Notes: generated from the sequence alone by a model not told the origin. A DNA stretch of 64,000 bases from Thecaphora thlaspeos (GCA_900291925.1 UWYS01000005.1:186001-250000); one strand, 5' to 3'. Positions 23,040 through 33,838 are shown, numbered from the stretch's first letter. Translations and numbers: made by a program.

Positions 23040-24713
23040 TTAAGACCACCTTCCACCCAAAGTCGGATCGACAATATCCCTACCACTCTGAGTACGAAGC
23101 AGAATTCCAACCGCCGCAGGTCCAGCTATAGTATTGAGTGTAATCGCCCAGATAGCGACATTAAAAGCTTCGTCGGAAAGTAAATTCCCATTCCTAGCTA
23201 TGTTGGCGATAAGGAATCCAATTTCGCCACGGGCTATCAGTGCTAGACCGAGGAGAGATGGTGGCCATGTCTTTTCCTGTTTGCGCGAAAAACAAGGTGT
23301 CGCCGTCGGTGATATCTCCTCCCTCGCTATCGATGATGTTATAGAGGACTTGTGTCGGGTTTCGAAGAATGTCTCGCCGGGGGTTGGCTATACGTAGCCG
23401 CCATCGTCGAGACATTTAGCAAGTCCCATCAATCCGGCATATAAGAAACCTCGCCAGACTGTCCGACCGTCGAACATCGATTTGACGGGGATGGCGGATC
23501 CTATGCTGGCGAAGAAGGGAACCAGTATCGTCTCCATTACGGTGGCTAGGACCGATTGGGACAGGGTTCGTTCCGGATTAAAAAGCCTCGTCACTTCGCC
23601 AGTCGAAGAGGGGGGGGAGTGGTTGGTGTAGAGATCGTACGAGTACTTCATGAGACTGCCGACGCAGAAGCAGCCGATCAGGAGGGACGAGCCGATTTCC
23701 TCCGATATGATCGAGTAGGCTGCGACGCAGAGGACGAGCAGGAAGGTGGAAAGGTAGGTGGTCGGTGTCGAGTGGTTGTTGGTGAGGTGCGTGTGGAGCT
23801 TTCCGAAGATTGTAGTGGGACGACGGTGCAGTGTAGAGAGATACGGGATCACATAGCGGACGCCGATGGGACGGAGGACAAAGCGGGCGAGCAGGACGCT
23901 GGTGACGATCAGCAGGAAGGAGGAGACGATGGGGCGCGCGATTGTCCAGCCCATGATTTGGATAAAGCCGGAGGAAGCGTCTTGGCTGGACCCGAGGGTG
24001 GAGACGACGCTGCTGATTACGAGGCCGATGATGTCGTCGAGAAGTGCACTGCCGACTAGGATGGTGCCGACGCGGGTGTCGATCAGCCCGCGCGAAGCGG
24101 GTTGGGCCTTTTCGATACTGGCGGTGGCAGCGGCGACATCACTGGGGCCCTGCTGGTCTCTGACACTCTGCGTCCGCCCCTCTTCCTCTTGCTCTTGCGA
24201 CGACGCGGTGTCGAAATTCTTGGCGTCCCCGTCTGCCGGTGTGCTCCTCTGAGAGAAGGAGCTGATGACGGAGAAGGTCGTCCCGAGGCTGGTGGCGCAC
24301 AGCGCGGCGCCCATGGCGAACGCCTCGATGTAGCCGTATCCAAAGCCTAGCGGCAGGAGCGCCATGCTGATTCCAATCGGCAGGATTACACCGGTAGCGC
24401 CTACCAGCAGGACCATGAGGAGATTGCGCGGGTCACCGAGGATATCGAGCCTTGCGTCTATGCCGCCCTGTACAATAAGGAGCATGAGGCCAAGGTAGCC
24501 TATCGAGAGGACGGCCGACTGGACGTCGGCGCGAAGCATATCGCCGAGCGGCTTGGCGTAGATTGCGCCGAAGAGCGAGCCGAGAAGGCCTGCGGAGATG
24601 AGGCGTTGGAGGACATTGGTGAAAAGGGGTAGGAAGAGAAGGAAGGACGAGATGACGAGGATGGTCCAGATGTCTGGTGCGGTGTAGGGAAGCGAGTCAG
24701 AAGACGAGGCCAT
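23040..24713 (-). CDS. CPA-family Na+/H+ (cation/proton) antiporter
   Basis: Multi-pass membrane cation/proton exchanger (Na_H_Exchanger fold). ATG 24713 (MASSSDSLPYT) is followed by about a dozen hydrophobic segments. Family cues are IQGG-like LLIVQGGIDARLDI, GAALCATSLGTTFSV, a central acidic loop, LLDDIIGLVISSV and, near the C-terminus, LALIARGEIGFLIANIA. The open frame meets TAG at 23388-23390, but the same frame continues after it with the expected last helices to TAA at 23040. I therefore propose an intron 23393-23277 (117 nt). Its donor is a weak GTATAG, its acceptor CAAACAG lies behind a T-rich tract, and exons are 24713-23394 and 23276-23040 (about 518 residues). A true nonsense mutation cannot be excluded. 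Convergent with CSN3, whose stop lies 260 bp away. Confidence 0.8.
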
Positions 24714-25090
24714 GTTCAAATATGATGAGGCGGCAGCTGATCACAACATGGTGGCGGTGCTGATGGTGGTGGTGGTGAAGAAGATAGGAAGAGGAGTCAA
24801 CCAGATGTTGGCGCTCGTGGCCGTCGGTGCTGCGCCAAGAGCGGCCTGCACTCTATCTGTGTTGCACGTTTATGGAGGTCTCGCCCGGCCCATTTTGGGG
24901 AGGCTTCGGATCCGCAAGAGCCTTCAGAGGGAGCCGAGCATGGGACAACAAGGCGCGTCTCGCACCCTTACCTCCCACCACCAACGACCAACCGAACGTC
25001 AACGAGCACGCACCACCACCCCCGGGCGCCTGCTTCCTCGACGCAACACCGACGACGACGGACAACCTCCGCATCCCTACCTCTCCCAAG
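24714..25090. promoter_or_regulatory. Divergent promoter of antiporter and NC2-alpha genes
   Basis: 377 bp between divergent start codons. No further feature recognised beyond a CACC/AACGACC-rich leader before 25091. Confidence 0.55.
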
Positions 25091-25720
25091 ATGGGAAAGC
25101 GTAGCGTACAATGCAAGTTCCCCGTGGCGAGGATCAAGAAGATCATGCAGGCCGACGAAGACGTAGGCAAAGTGGCGCAGGCCACACCCGTCCTCATCTG
25201 TGAGTGCCGCCAAGCAATCCGGCGCTGAGGACACCATGCTGACTCCGTCTCCTTGTGCCTCGTCCTTGACCGCCTGCGACCTGCCTACGACGACGACGTA
25301 TCAGCCAAGGCGCTCGAGCTCTTCATGGCCAGCATCGTCGAGGAGACGGCCAAGGAGGCTAGGAACCGCGGCGCAAAGAAGATGTCCGGCTACCATGTGT
25401 GCGTGCTGGCGTCCCTCTTCCTCTACATCTCTGGCGCATGTCGTTTCGCCCCTTATAGCGGCTTCAGCCTGCGAAACAGGAGCTGCCGCTGATCATCATG
25501 TTTCTTTCTTTCCCTCCCGCCCCTTTCACTCTTTTGTCTTTGTTGGATTTGCCCTTCGCCTTGTCCCTCCAGCAAACGCACGGTGCACACCAACGATACA
25601 TTCGACTTCCTCAAGGACATTGTGGCCAAGGTGGCCGATCCGGTCGAGGGAGGCGAGCAGGGCGGGGAAACGCGCGGAGCCAAACGCCGTAAGACGGCCA
25701 AGGAAGACGAGTCCGAGTAG
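25091..25720 (+). CDS. BUR6: Negative cofactor 2 alpha (DRAP1/BUR6), histone-fold transcription regulator
   Basis: Histone-fold subunit of NC2, which binds TBP on promoters and represses or tunes RNA polymerase II initiation. Three exons: 25091-25199, 25305-25398 and 25573-25720 (116 residues). The first exon carries [20 protein letters not shown], the second [21 protein letters not shown] and the third [11 protein letters not shown], matching the NC2-alpha pattern ARIKKIMQ...IGKVA...ALELFLE...FDFLKDLV. The donor of exon 2 is placed at GTGCGT (25399) rather than GTGTGC two bases earlier, because only that keeps the frame into KRTVHTND. The C-terminus is short, Lys/Glu-rich with a KRRK motif. 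CHRAC/Dpb3-type histone-fold proteins are the alternative, but the match to NC2-alpha is better. Confidence 0.88.
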
Positions 25721-26725
25721 CAACTGCAGCAATCAGCAGCAGCGGCATCGCTCCCAGCTGGCCGTCTTCAACTATCGCCGCTGTCTACGCCCTTGACTTC
25801 CCTCCGACCTTCCTTCGCCCCAATCCCGCCTCATACCTGCCCTCTTCTACGGACCATCGCATCATTGTCCCGCACGCTCCCCTCTTCCTTGTGCATCGTT
25901 ACCCACTGTGTCCTATGTAATCTGTTTTCTGCTGTATCGTGTCGCTCGATGGAGAGAGACGCCGCTGTAATATCACCCATGCACCGTTCAGCCTCGCCTC
26001 GACGTCCTCATGGAAGCTCGTGCGAGCAGATAAGACTGCTGTCCGTGTGGAGTCGTCTGCTGTGATGGTGGCGGTGACGAGGAGGAGAATAGCGTGGGGG
26101 ATCATGTGGAACGATATCAGCCCACCTCGGGAGAAGGCGGGGGAGAAAGGAGGCGTTCATAGGGATGAAATCGAGGGTGGGCCTGACAGATGGCGAGGCA
26201 AAGGGGTGGCTCGACCTCGGCTGGCCAAAAATCGAGGGTGCAGGTGCGGGCCAGCGGGGGAGCGAGGGCAGGCTCCGCTCACGGCCGTTGGTTTGCCTGC
26301 AGGCAAGGCCGTGCACGCGGCAGCCTCGACTCAAGAGCCCTGAGTACTCAGCCCACGCACGCGGCCACACTCAACTCCCGCCACGCTCCCGCCCCCCTCT
26401 CGCCATCGTGTCGTCGGATCATCCGCCCAGCCACCACATCCCACGACCTATCACATCATCACCATCACCATCACCATCACAATCACAATCACAATCACAA
26501 TCACAATCACAATCACAATCACTCTCTATCACGTCCACACTCCGCCCCCACGACTCCACCAGCACCTGTTACGCCAAGCCCCACCACACCTCGCATCGCT
26601 CCGCCACAGCTGAGCACTCGACTTAGCATCTCTTAGCCTCTGATCGTCTCAGGTTCGGCCTCGTAATCGTTCCTCAACTCTCGCCCGGCTCCTCATCCCG
26701 CACTTCTCGCCACCTCTCGCACATT
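25721..26725. promoter_or_regulatory. NC2-alpha terminator and Rab5 promoter region
   Basis: 1.0 kb without supported gene. It holds a hexanucleotide repeat and a CCAC/CATC-rich leader before the Rab5 ATG. Confidence 0.5.
26477..26522. repeat. (TCACAA)n hexanucleotide repeat
   Basis: About seven copies of a 6-mer, preceded by CATCAC copies, about 200 bp upstream of the Rab5 start codon. Confidence 0.9.
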
Positions 26726-28019
26726 ATGTCGTCAGCACAGCAGCAGGCTCCCGGCGCAGACGCAGCTGCCAGCGCCGCATCCCAGAAGCCTTTCCAGACC
26801 AAGCTCGTCCTCCTTGGTGAGTGCTGCACCACTCCTCTCCTCTACGTCCCTCTTCGACCGGACACTGGCTGAACATGCGCTCGAGCTCATCTTGGTCATG
26901 ATCTTCCTGCCCAATCGCCTGCTTACACCTCGCCTGCTCTCCATGCCTCATCTTGACCCTCGCCCTCTCCCTGCTGCAGGCGAGGCCGCCGTGGGCAAGT
27001 CGTCGGTCGTGCTGCGCTTCGTCCAGAACGACTTCCAGGAGAACAAGGAACCCACCATCGGCGCCGCTTTCCTCACAGTGAGTCGCCACGGCAAGAGCCA
27101 CTGGCAGGGCTGGCTTTGCCCAGGCTCAGAACAGACTTGCGACTGACACCTCCCCTCGCCTTTTCACTCGCCGCTCGCCGCCCTCTACAGCAAAAATGCC
27201 GCCTCGAGGACCGCCTGATCAAGTTTGAGATCTGGGACACGGCGGGTCAGGAGCGCTTCCACTCACTCGCCCCCATGTACTACCGCAACGCACAGGCCAG
27301 CGCCGTCATCTACGACGTCACAAAAGCCGTGAGTGGCCCGTCGGACGAGCTGCGATCTCCATCGTGAGCTTGCCTGCGATACCGCCCTGCTGACTTCCCA
27401 TCTCTGTCTGCCGCTCTTATTGTCTGGCCAACCGCCACCCACACTACAGAGTTCATTTGAAAAGGCAAAATCGTGGGTCAAGGAGCTGCAGCGACAGGCC
27501 AACCCAAACATTGTCATTGCGCTCGTCGGCAACAAGATCGACTTGCTCGGCGAGACGTCGACTACCGACGCCGACGACAACGATGAGGACGACGACACCG
27601 CCACGCCCGAGGCAGGAGCAGCCGGGGGCGACGCCAGCTCGCTTCGTGCAGTGCCCAAGGACGAGGCCAAGGCGTACGCCAAGGAGGCCGGTCTGCTCTT
27701 CTTTGAGACCAGCGCCAAGACGGGTGAGGGTGTCGTCGAGGTCTTTACAGAGATTGGTGAGTGGCGCGCAAGCACGCATCGATTCAAGGCGCTAACTCCA
27801 GGCCTCCAGGGGCAATCGCTAACACCATCCTCCGAACCGCACCTTTGCTCCGACCCTGCAGCCAAGAAGATCCCGATCGACCTTCACCTCGCACGCAGCG
27901 CGGCGGCTGCCACGACGGGTGGCGCCGCTGCCGGCCGGGCAGGAGGTGCGGGCCAGAGCGGCGGTGTCGACCTCAACTCGGACAACCAGCAGCAGCGGAA
28001 GGAGGCTTGCAACTGCTGA
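26726..28019 (+). CDS. Rab5-family small GTPase (YPT5/VPS21)
   Basis: Endosomal Rab GTPase controlling early-endosome fusion and traffic. Five exons: 26726-26816, 26980-27077, 27191-27328, 27450-27756 and 27862-28019, giving about 263 residues. Motifs in order are P-loop GEAAVGKSS, switch [30 protein letters not shown] (G3 and switch II), NKIDL (G4), [10 protein letters not shown] (G5) and a C-terminal CNC for geranylgeranylation. The Rab5 signature AAFLTQ and [15 protein letters not shown] make the subfamily call firm. An acidic Asp/Glu/Ala insertion of about 37 residues separates NKIDL from the SAK motif, making the protein longer than a typical 215-220-residue Rab5. Splice sites are all GTGAGT...AG. 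Confidence 0.93.
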
Positions 28020-28839
28020 GCGCCTCCAGCAGCAGCAGCAGCAACATCCCCTCTCGCTTCCTTGTTGTGCTTCCCGTGACCTTCGCCTTGTGACCTGAGC
28101 ATAGAACCATACACACTCGTCCGTCCACCTAGCCTCCTCCCTCACTTGTTGCACGCACCTACATCAGGCCGAACTCGCGACCGGAGCACGACGGTGTGCC
28201 GTGCCGCGCCTGGGCCTAGGCTTAGACCGGGCCTTCCTCTCGCCCGCTCACCTTGATGAGGCGCTGTCGCCGTTGGTCTCCCTGCTTGCGCACCTTCACC
28301 TCACGTCCCGATCAGTTCCGTCCTTGCCCCTGGCGATCATGTCCTGATTCACGGATGCTGTACTGTACATATATATCCCCTCTCTCATCCTTGATTATCT
28401 CTCTCACGCGCGCTGTCATTTACGAGCCTGCTGGCTGGACCGAAGAAGCGATCTAACGAGCCTAAGAGTTTGTGGAAGTTTGTGCTGGCCTCCACTTGGG
28501 CCTTTGTGCGTGCGGGTCCGCGGGGCTGAGGGCTATGGTGCTTGGCTGCCAGCGAAGCACAAAAGAGGCGCGCGCGGGGGCGTTGACGTGGCACGCCGCT
28601 GCTCGCTGCCTAGAAGAAGTCACTGGAAAAAGAAGGCCGTGCGCTGGCAGCAACCTCGAACCCGCTTCCCTTCGTTCCCCTTCGCTCGCTCTTCCCCTTC
28701 CCCTTGCACCACATACAAAAGCCGGCCACACACACCTACACACTCACATACACACACTCCTTGACTCGCACCTCTTCACCGCCGCGCCCTCACTCGGACA
28801 CAATCGCCACCCGCTCACTGGTACTGTCACCCCTGCAAC
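28020..28839. promoter_or_regulatory. Rab5 terminator and LHS1 promoter region
   Basis: 820 bp without a supported gene. The last 120 bp before 28840 are CA/CT-rich with ACACAC runs, like a leader. Confidence 0.5.
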
Positions 28840-31611
28840 ATGCCTGGTTCCGCAGCGTCATCAGCACAGAGTGGCAGGCAAAACGACACGCGGCGCCCGA
28901 GTATGAAGCTCCGCTCTTCGATGGCCCACCTGGGCATCACGGCCGCTCTGGCCTGCCTACTGGCCTTTCTCACCGTCGCGCAGCTTGCCACGCACGTCGA
29001 GGCGATGGGCGTCGTCGCCTTCGACTACGGCACCGAGTGGATGAAGGTCTCGCTCGTCAAACCCGGCCTCCCCTTTGACGTCGTTCTCGACCGCGACTCG
29101 AAGCGCAAGATCCAGTCGGCTGTATCCTTCAAAAATTTTGGCCTGGACGAAGAGATCCTCTTTGGTACAAACGCCTACAACCATGCCACGCGCGAGCCAA
29201 AGCAAAGCTTCTACGCCCTCAAGGCTCTCCTCGGCAAGTCGGCCACCGACGATGCCGACCGGACCCAGCGCTCCTACTTCTCCGACATCTTTGGCAACGA
29301 CGTCGTCGCCACTGAGCGCGGCACCTGCGCCCTTCAGCGACCCTACAAAGCCGACAACTCGTCCTCCTACCCTACGCTTTCGGTGGAGGAGCTGGTCGCC
29401 ATGCAGTTCGAGTACGGCAAGAGGCTGGCAGAGGAGACGGCCGGCGAAAAGGTCCAGCTGGGCCTGCCCGCCAACTTCAACATTGGCTCGTTTGGCGGAC
29501 TCGATACCGTCGTCACCGTGCCCGCCTTCTTTACCGCCGCCGAGAGGCAGGCCATCTACGATTCGGCTGTCCTGGCCGGCTTTCGCCCGAGGCTGGTCAG
29601 CGACGGAGCAGCTGCCGCCGTCAACTACGCCCAGACCCGCACCTTCCCGCAGCCCGAGAAGCATCTCTTCTACGACGCCGGCTCCGGCTCGGTGCGCGCG
29701 ACCGTCGTCAAGTTCTCGACGCAGGCAATCACGGCCGACTCGATCCTCTCGATCGGCAACACGCAGAAGGAGGCCATCGTCATCAACGTCCTCGGCGTCG
29801 GCTGGGACCGTGAGGCGGGCGGCCTCAAGCTCGACCTGATCCTTCGCGAGAAGCTCGCGGCCGAGTTCGACAAGCAGCACGGCTCCAAGCTTGAGGGTGA
29901 CAGCATCCGGAAGAACGCCCGTGCCATGGCGCGGCTGCTCAAGGAGGCCAACCGGGTCAAGCACATCCTCTCGGCCAATGACGTCGCCTCGAGCGCCGTC
30001 GAGAGCCTGGCCGAGGACATTGACTTCCGTACCAGCCTCGACCGCCAGTCGTTTGAGGACGAGGTTGAGCGCGCCGGCATGTGGAAGCGCTTCACGGACC
30101 CGGTCCAGATGGCGCTCAAGAACGCCGGCCTGTCGATGGGCGACATCCAGTCGGTCGTGCTCGTCGGCGGCAGCACTCGCGTCCCGCTCGTCCAGGCTGC
30201 GCTGCGCTCGGCCGGCGTCCCGGACGACAAGGTGGCGCAGAACGTCAACGCCGACGAGGCCGCGGTGATGGGGGCCGCCTTCTACGGGGCCAGCTACAAC
30301 CCGCAGTTCCGAATGAAGGCGATCCGGGCGTACGACCTCATCCCGTACGCCGTCACGGTCAAGGAGCAGGGTGCGGCGTCCGAAGAGGTTATCTACCCGG
30401 CCAATTCGTACGAGGTGGAGGGCGTGTTGCGCAAGTACCCTGGCGCAAACGAGGACTTCAGCCTCGAGTTGCAGTATGCCGCCGACGCCGAGCAACTGCT
30501 TGACGGACATGGACGTGCCATCTCCAAGGTCGAGCTGACGGGCATCTCGGAGGGCCTCAAAGACCTCAGGGAGAGCGGCGAGCTGGGAAGCGTCGAGACG
30601 CACGTCAACCTGACGATCGTCAGCCGGCCGCTGGGCACGTACATGGTCGAGAGCGCCTCACTCACCGTCAAGCCCAAGCCGGGCGGCATCGCGGGGGCGC
30701 TCAAGAGCTTCTTTGGCGTGAGCACGCCCAAGAAGGAGACGAACGCGACCGTCGGCAAGGCATCGGAGAACGTGACCGAGACCGCCGCCGGCGGCGACGA
30801 TGGCGACAAGACGGTGACGAGCGAGGCCGACGACGAGGCTGCGGCGGCCGCCGAGCTGGCGACCAAGGACCGTGTGCTGAAGCTGACGGCGCGCACCATC
30901 CCGACGGCCGGCTCGCTGGGCGGCATGACGGGCGACGAGCAGAGGAAGTCCAAGGAGCGGCTCTGGACGATGTTGCAGGCGGCATCGCGCAAAGCAGCGA
31001 GGGAAGAGGCGCGGAACGGCATCGAATCGTACCTCTACCGCGTCCGGGACATGCTGTACGATCCGGTGTTCGAGAAGGTCTCCAAGGCGAGCGAGCGCGA
31101 GACGATCTCGCACAAGGTCGAGGAGCTATCCGAATGGCTGGGCGACGAAGGCGAAAAGGCCGAAACGGCAGTGTTGAAGCTGAAGCGAGCGGGCTTGGAG
31201 AAGCTCGTGAGGCCGCTCGAGACGCGTCTGGCGCAAAGCAAGACGCGAAGCGTCTCATACGATGCCCTCACAAAGACGCTCGAGGCGACCCGCACCTTCC
31301 TCTCCGAGGCGCGAACCAACCTCACCACGGCACTAGAGAAGAACGAAGCGTCGAAATACTCGATGACCGAGTTGGACGCGTTGGAGAAGCAGCTGGAGAA
31401 GGAGAGCGATTGGTTCGAAAAGGGGAAAAAGGAACAGGAAAAGAGAGGTCAGGATGAGGATCCGGCCATCCTCAGCGAAGAGGTGGACAGGAAGAGGAAG
31501 AAGCTAGACGATACCGTCGCTAAGATGGTCAAGCGGCGGATTCCAAAGACTCGACCGCAGAAGAAGGGAAAGAAAGAGAAGGAAGAGACGCCTAAGCATG
31601 AAGAGCTTTAG
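28840..31611 (+). CDS. LHS1: LHS1/GRP170 (HYOU1-type) ER-luminal Hsp70-like chaperone
   Basis: ER-luminal large Hsp70 that acts as nucleotide-exchange factor for BiP/Kar2 and helps translocation and folding. Intronless, 923 codons from ATG 28840. A second ATG at 28903 (22nd codon) begins a compact signal peptide (MKLRSSMAHLG then a hydrophobic core to HVEA) and may be the real start. The ATPase domain opens GVVAFDYGTEWMKV and includes GGLDTVVTVPAFFTAAERQA, FYDAGSGSVRATVVKF and VVLVGGSTRVPLVQ. The substrate domain and a long charged, coiled C-terminal region follow. The protein ends KHEEL, an HDEL-like retrieval signal. Length and domain order agree with the GRP170 class rather than BiP. Confidence 0.93.
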   Translation: MPGSAASSAQSGRQNDTRRPSMKLRSSMAHLGITAALACLLAFLTVAQLATHVEAMGVVAFDYGTEWMKVSLVKPGLPFDVVLDRDSKRKIQSAVSFKNFGLDEEILFGTNAYNHATREPKQSFYALKALLGKSATDDADRTQRSYFSDIFGNDVVATERGTCALQRPYKADNSSSYPTLSVEELVAMQFEYGKRLAEETAGEKVQLGLPANFNIGSFGGLDTVVTVPAFFTAAERQAIYDSAVLAGFRPRLVSDGAAAAVNYAQTRTFPQPEKHLFYDAGSGSVRATVVKFSTQAITADSILSIGNTQKEAIVINVLGVGWDREAGGLKLDLILREKLAAEFDKQHGSKLEGDSIRKNARAMARLLKEANRVKHILSANDVASSAVESLAEDIDFRTSLDRQSFEDEVERAGMWKRFTDPVQMALKNAGLSMGDIQSVVLVGGSTRVPLVQAALRSAGVPDDKVAQNVNADEAAVMGAAFYGASYNPQFRMKAIRAYDLIPYAVTVKEQGAASEEVIYPANSYEVEGVLRKYPGANEDFSLELQYAADAEQLLDGHGRAISKVELTGISEGLKDLRESGELGSVETHVNLTIVSRPLGTYMVESASLTVKPKPGGIAGALKSFFGVSTPKKETNATVGKASENVTETAAGGDDGDKTVTSEADDEAAAAAELATKDRVLKLTARTIPTAGSLGGMTGDEQRKSKERLWTMLQAASRKAAREEARNGIESYLYRVRDMLYDPVFEKVSKASERETISHKVEELSEWLGDEGEKAETAVLKLKRAGLEKLVRPLETRLAQSKTRSVSYDALTKTLEATRTFLSEARTNLTTALEKNEASKYSMTELDALEKQLEKESDWFEKGKKEQEKRGQDEDPAILSEEVDRKRKKLDDTVAKMVKRRIPKTRPQKKGKKEKEETPKHEEL

Positions 31612-32401
31612 AGAGAGGGGGGGGCGAACTTGGATGCGCTGGAAGACGGAGCGAGCAGCTGGAAGTTGACTCTTCTGTAGACGACTTTTTCTTTTGGTTG
31701 ACTCTCCGTATAAGACTCTGAATGAGTATCTAGAAGAATGATCTTACTTCCTATGGGTCTGCGACACGGATCGCGAAGGCTCTGGATCGTTACGTGTCAT
31801 CTTCGACCTGGTACACGCCTTTTTCTTTTCTTTATTCCTTTCTTCGAACGGTGAGAAATAGCGCATCAAGGCGGACACACCTATGCACGCAAACACACAT
31901 TCGTCTTGCATCTAGAAGAATCATGCTATGATGTAAAATGGCAGACTTTACGAAACGGTCTTTGGACGTGGCTCAGGTGCAGAGTGGAGAGAGCGAGGAG
32001 TGAAGTGAAAATGAGCGATTAGCGAAGAGCAGCTTGGAGCAGCTTGGAGCAGCAACGACGAGCATCGACGAGCAACGACGAGCAACGACGAGCAGCGAGG
32101 AGATTCGAACCACGACAGGATTGGTGACGATGAAAAAGAAGTGGAAAGAGATACGAAATGGGTAAGAGGCTCTACAGCGTCCCGTCCAGATCTGGCTAGA
32201 ACCGCATGACGAAAACGATCGCGTCTCCCGGCTGACAGGAACGCGGAAACACCCTACGTCTTCATCCTTGATAATATCTTGACGGTGCGCAGAGGTTCGA
32301 GCGAGCCTCGAAGTGCTGGAGCGGGTTATTGACGGATGGGGAAGTCGTGGCGTGACTGTAGTGGTTGTATGGATGGAGATGCTATCGTACCATCTTTCTT
32401 A
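31612..32401. other. Intergenic, no gene seen
   Basis: 790 bp between LHS1 and the secreted-protein gene. It contains a decamer repeat, and its right end belongs to the duplicated block. No supported gene. Confidence 0.5.
32051..32098. repeat. 10-bp tandem repeat (AGCAACGACG)n
   Basis: Four to five copies of a decamer, immediately left of the duplicated block. Confidence 0.85.
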
Positions 32402-33364
32402 CTACGACTCGCTGGAGCCGGGGGGCCATAGCTTAGCGTCCAGGTAGGGTGCCCGTGGAGGAACCTCTTCCGTGCGGCTCACTTCTTGGACCTTCAAGTA
32501 GTAGCGGTTCAGGTCTTTACTGCGAGGCATTCGAACGCCAAGCCAGCCGCTCATCACACCCGGCGACAATTTTTGATAGTTCGGATGCTGCTGATATTTG
32601 TTGTTGAGCGTGATGTAGGCGGCAGAGAACCTTTCCACGAGAAGTTTTTCGTCTTTTTCGGGGCTTTCCTTTCCTTTTAGAAGATTCGAATAGATCTGGT
32701 CCCTCGTACTTAACAAGGGCAAATCCAGCAGCAGGTTTGTCGACGTCGCCGGCAAAGCCGTCGCCTCCTCGGCTGCCCGAGCAAGCAGGTCGTAACGCAA
32801 CCATCCGTTGTTAATGTGTGAGGAGATCGTGCCGAACGGCATGCGATCCACGCTAGCAGCAAGCTTTGCGAGGTAGAAGAGGCCGGGGATCATCCGAGGT
32901 TGGGACCAGAAAAGCTTGTTCAGGACCTCGCTCGACGTCAGCCATGCCCTATGAATGTTTGCGTGGTTGATCCCTTGCTGCTTGCTTAGCCTGTTGAGCT
33001 CCGTGAAGTAGACAATGAGGACCTTCTTTTTGGTCACGACTTCGTTCCCAGACAGGCACTTTGACACGGAGGCTTGCAGACTGCGGAAGTAGCCTTCGAC
33101 CTCGGCCTGGATCGGGTGAGGCGAAGTCCAGTAACTCTGCACAACTTCGCGGGCCAAGGTTGAGAATCTGACTAGTTCGTACCGGTTGGAGAGCCTCGTC
33201 ACATCTTGCTCTGTGTTGCCAAAGGCTCGCTCGCCTGCGGCCTGCATTGTTTCCAGAGTATGATAGAGGACAGGCTCGATAACATCTTCCCAGCTCGCGG
33301 CGTGAGCGATAACGTCGACGAGGATCAAGAAGAGGAGGAGCGGCAGGAAGTTCGGAGGACGCAT
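32402..33364 (-). CDS. Secreted protein of unknown function (candidate effector), intact copy
   Basis: Intronless 320-residue protein. The N-terminus (MRPPNFLPLLLFLILVDVIAHA) is a clear signal peptide with likely cleavage after AHA. The mature part is mostly predicted helical and charged, with one cysteine (CLSGNE), no further membrane segment and no motif I recognise. It ends LWPPGSSES. A TATAAAG element lies 78 bp upstream of the ATG. A degraded paralog lies about 3 kb away on the same strand with matching flanks. A secreted, family-expanding, unrecognised protein in a probably plant-associated fungus suggests an effector, but this is inference; it could be a cell-surface or housekeeping secreted protein. 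Confidence 0.75.
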   Translation of the reverse strand: MRPPNFLPLLLFLILVDVIAHAASWEDVIEPVLYHTLETMQAAGERAFGNTEQDVTRLSNRYELVRFSTLAREVVQSYWTSPHPIQAEVEGYFRSLQASVSKCLSGNEVVTKKKVLIVYFTELNRLSKQQGINHANIHRAWLTSSEVLNKLFWSQPRMIPGLFYLAKLAASVDRMPFGTISSHINNGWLRYDLLARAAEEATALPATSTNLLLDLPLLSTRDQIYSNLLKGKESPEKDEKLLVERFSAAYITLNNKYQQHPNYQKLSPGVMSGWLGVRMPRSKDLNRYYLKVQEVSRTEEVPPRAPYLDAKLWPPGSSES

Positions 33365-33435
33365 CGTGTGTTGGGGCTGTGTCGAGGCGGTTTTTGATTA
33401 GAAGTTGGAAGGCTACTCTAGGGGTCTTCTCGGGG

Positions 33436-33442
33436 CTTTATA
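33436..33442 (-). promoter_or_regulatory. TATA box of the intact secreted-protein gene
   Basis: TATAAAG on the minus strand, 78 bp before the ATG at 33364. The equivalent site in the broken paralog is TACAAAG (36591-36597). Confidence 0.65.
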
Positions 33443-33838
33443 AGTCTGGCAAGGAAAGCAGCGACGAAGCGCCGAAGGGGATAGGGGGCCGAAATGGAGG
33501 AGTAGGGGACCGAAAGGAAGGGGTAGGGTGAATAAGACGGGATTATCTTAATGTCGCTCTAAGTTACGATGGCGGACGGTTGGTACTCGAGCGAGGGCCC
33601 AAAAGCTTGATCCAAAGGTCCTCCTAATTTCCCTGCCTCATTTGCCTCTCGCCCCACCTTTCTTCACAGCCGTCCGTGCCGTCGCTCCAGGTCGACTAGA
33701 GTGAGCTAATCACACAGGTTGCAGTACTAAGTCCCGGGGTGGGCGGTCAAGACGGGCTTCTTGGAGAACCGTCGAGGCAGACTGTTCGTCACGCGCAAAG
33801 AGAAATGCATAGCATTTGTTGCGCAAAAAAAGGCCACA

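Larger units (their letters stand above)
32100..33728. repeat. Segmental duplication, copy A (intact gene)
   Basis: This block resembles 35150-36898 in the same orientation. Shared landmarks are the CTACGACAGG/ACCACGACAGG region, AGATCTGGCTAGAAC downstream of the gene, the coding region, the GGGGCTTT.TAAG promoter element, the AGCAGCGACGA.GCG leader-distal segment, and CACACAGGTTGCAGT at the far end. Identity is patchy, so the duplication is not recent. Confidence 0.75.

Noticed and set aside
28957..30603. 548-codon open frame antisense to LHS1
   Set aside because: Lies wholly opposite a strongly supported Hsp70-family gene; composition is what GC-rich third positions produce on the complementary strand, and no domain is visible.
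32095..32125. tRNA T-loop-like GGTTCGAATC on the minus strand
   Set aside because: The flanking bases do not make a T-stem and no A-box or acceptor stem lies at the right distance.
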